DNA of 20,215 bases from Trichoplax sp. H2. Taxonomy: Eukaryota > Placozoa > Uniplacotomia > Trichoplacea. The translations under genes were made by a program, and so were the position numbers. The stretch's first letter is position 1. Each line of letters opens with the position of its first letter. Below, in pieces: positions 19,927 through 20,215 of this stretch. The notes beneath the pieces were generated by a model that was not told the origin of the DNA, searched no databases, and saw only the letters and a list, made by a program, of their open reading frames with translations. The stretch is from positions 1 through 20,215 of the forward strand of contig NOWV01000426.1 in assembly GCA_003344405.1 (NCBI GenBank), read 5' to 3'.

Positions 19927-20215
19927 TGTGATATATACCAATCACGAGATTCCAAATTTTAGAAAAATAAGGGCTTTATTGAATCTTATACAAAGATTAA
20001 CTACACACAGCTCTACTTTAGCCGAATACTACTTCTAAAGACTTCTAGAACGAACTAACAGAATAATCTAAAGTTGCATGCTTTTATACTTTCCGTAGCA
20101 TTCGCAGCTACAATCCGCATGGCAACCTTTTACCTTATTTTACACATAGTTAAATTATTCTTAGTAACACTATTCTACTGCGGACCATTATTAATCCAAT
20201 ATGGATACGACTACA
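19927..20215 (+). repeat. Inverted-repeat arm D, cut by the window end
   Basis: It starts at TGTGATATATACC like the other arms and is nearly identical to B and to the complement of C through loop 3 and the TM6-like segment, including TAA after LAEYYF and the AAC-TAA-CAG stop. It runs to the last base of the window, so its true right edge is unknown. It pairs with arm C across a 333-bp spacer. Confidence 0.85.

Noticed and set aside
1-20215. tRNA genes, CRISPR-like arrays, rRNA fragments
   Set aside because: No cloverleaf with a GGTTCGAAT-type arm, no short regularly spaced repeats and no rRNA-like conserved block were seen on either strand.

Overview
The window reads as AT-rich nuclear DNA (about two thirds A+T by eye) from an animal. 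Its only strongly recognisable content is a set of decayed, intronless class A (rhodopsin-like) G-protein-coupled receptors (GPCRs). I see no rRNA, tRNA, CRISPR, bacterial operon structure or transposase. Dense clusters of single-exon GPCRs in a compact, AT-rich genome that looks poor in transposons fit an early-branching animal such as a placozoan, or less well a cnidarian. That placement is inference from general knowledge; no gene here fixes the taxon.

Layout. (1) 1-606: a 324-bp repeat (R1) joined to the last third (end of TM6, TM7, C-tail) of a 'family 1' receptor. (2) 607-2850: mostly gene-free. It holds weak receptor-like TM1 and TM3 signals (1331-1980), a GC-rich possible exon (2315-2436) and the second copy of the direct repeat (R2, 2529-2850). 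(3) 2851-5633: AT-rich DNA with nothing supported. (4) 5634-6540, minus strand: a badly decayed 'family 2' receptor. (5) 7551-8546, plus strand: the best gene, a full-length family 1 receptor of 331 codon positions broken by a single TGA. (6) 8996-10500, minus strand: weaker receptor-like remnants. (7) 12501-14309: a large inverted repeat (arms A and B) made of family 2 3' ends. (8) 14998-16045: a second family 1 pseudogene with many lesions. (9) 17430-17890: a possible receptor relic of a third type. (10) 18270-19097: a third family 1 pseudogene, cut off in the third extracellular loop where arm C begins. (11) 19098-20215: a second inverted pair (C and D) of the family 2 3' end, with D running off the window.

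Family 1 is defined by shared motifs: an MN-(G/S)-S start, a TM1 Asn, LCK at the top of TM3, a YWSY-A-S stretch, an SSERY-AIFHP-like TM3/loop-2 junction, F..(S/T).PW in TM6, PFTTLYNPLIY in TM7 and a basic SKGN-TK tail. Family 2 is known mainly from its 3' half (loop 3 to TM7), which is repeated at 96-98% identity (hand counts) in arms A-C, while the sequences between the arms have diverged. The four arms share the same stop codons and frame break, so an already dead receptor fragment appears to have been amplified.

No gene here is clearly functional as read. The 7551-8546 receptor could be a recent or polymorphic pseudogene. The interest lies in how the locus evolves: receptor birth and death, inverted duplication and possible gene conversion, and the chance that the two large inverted repeats form hairpin RNA if transcribed.
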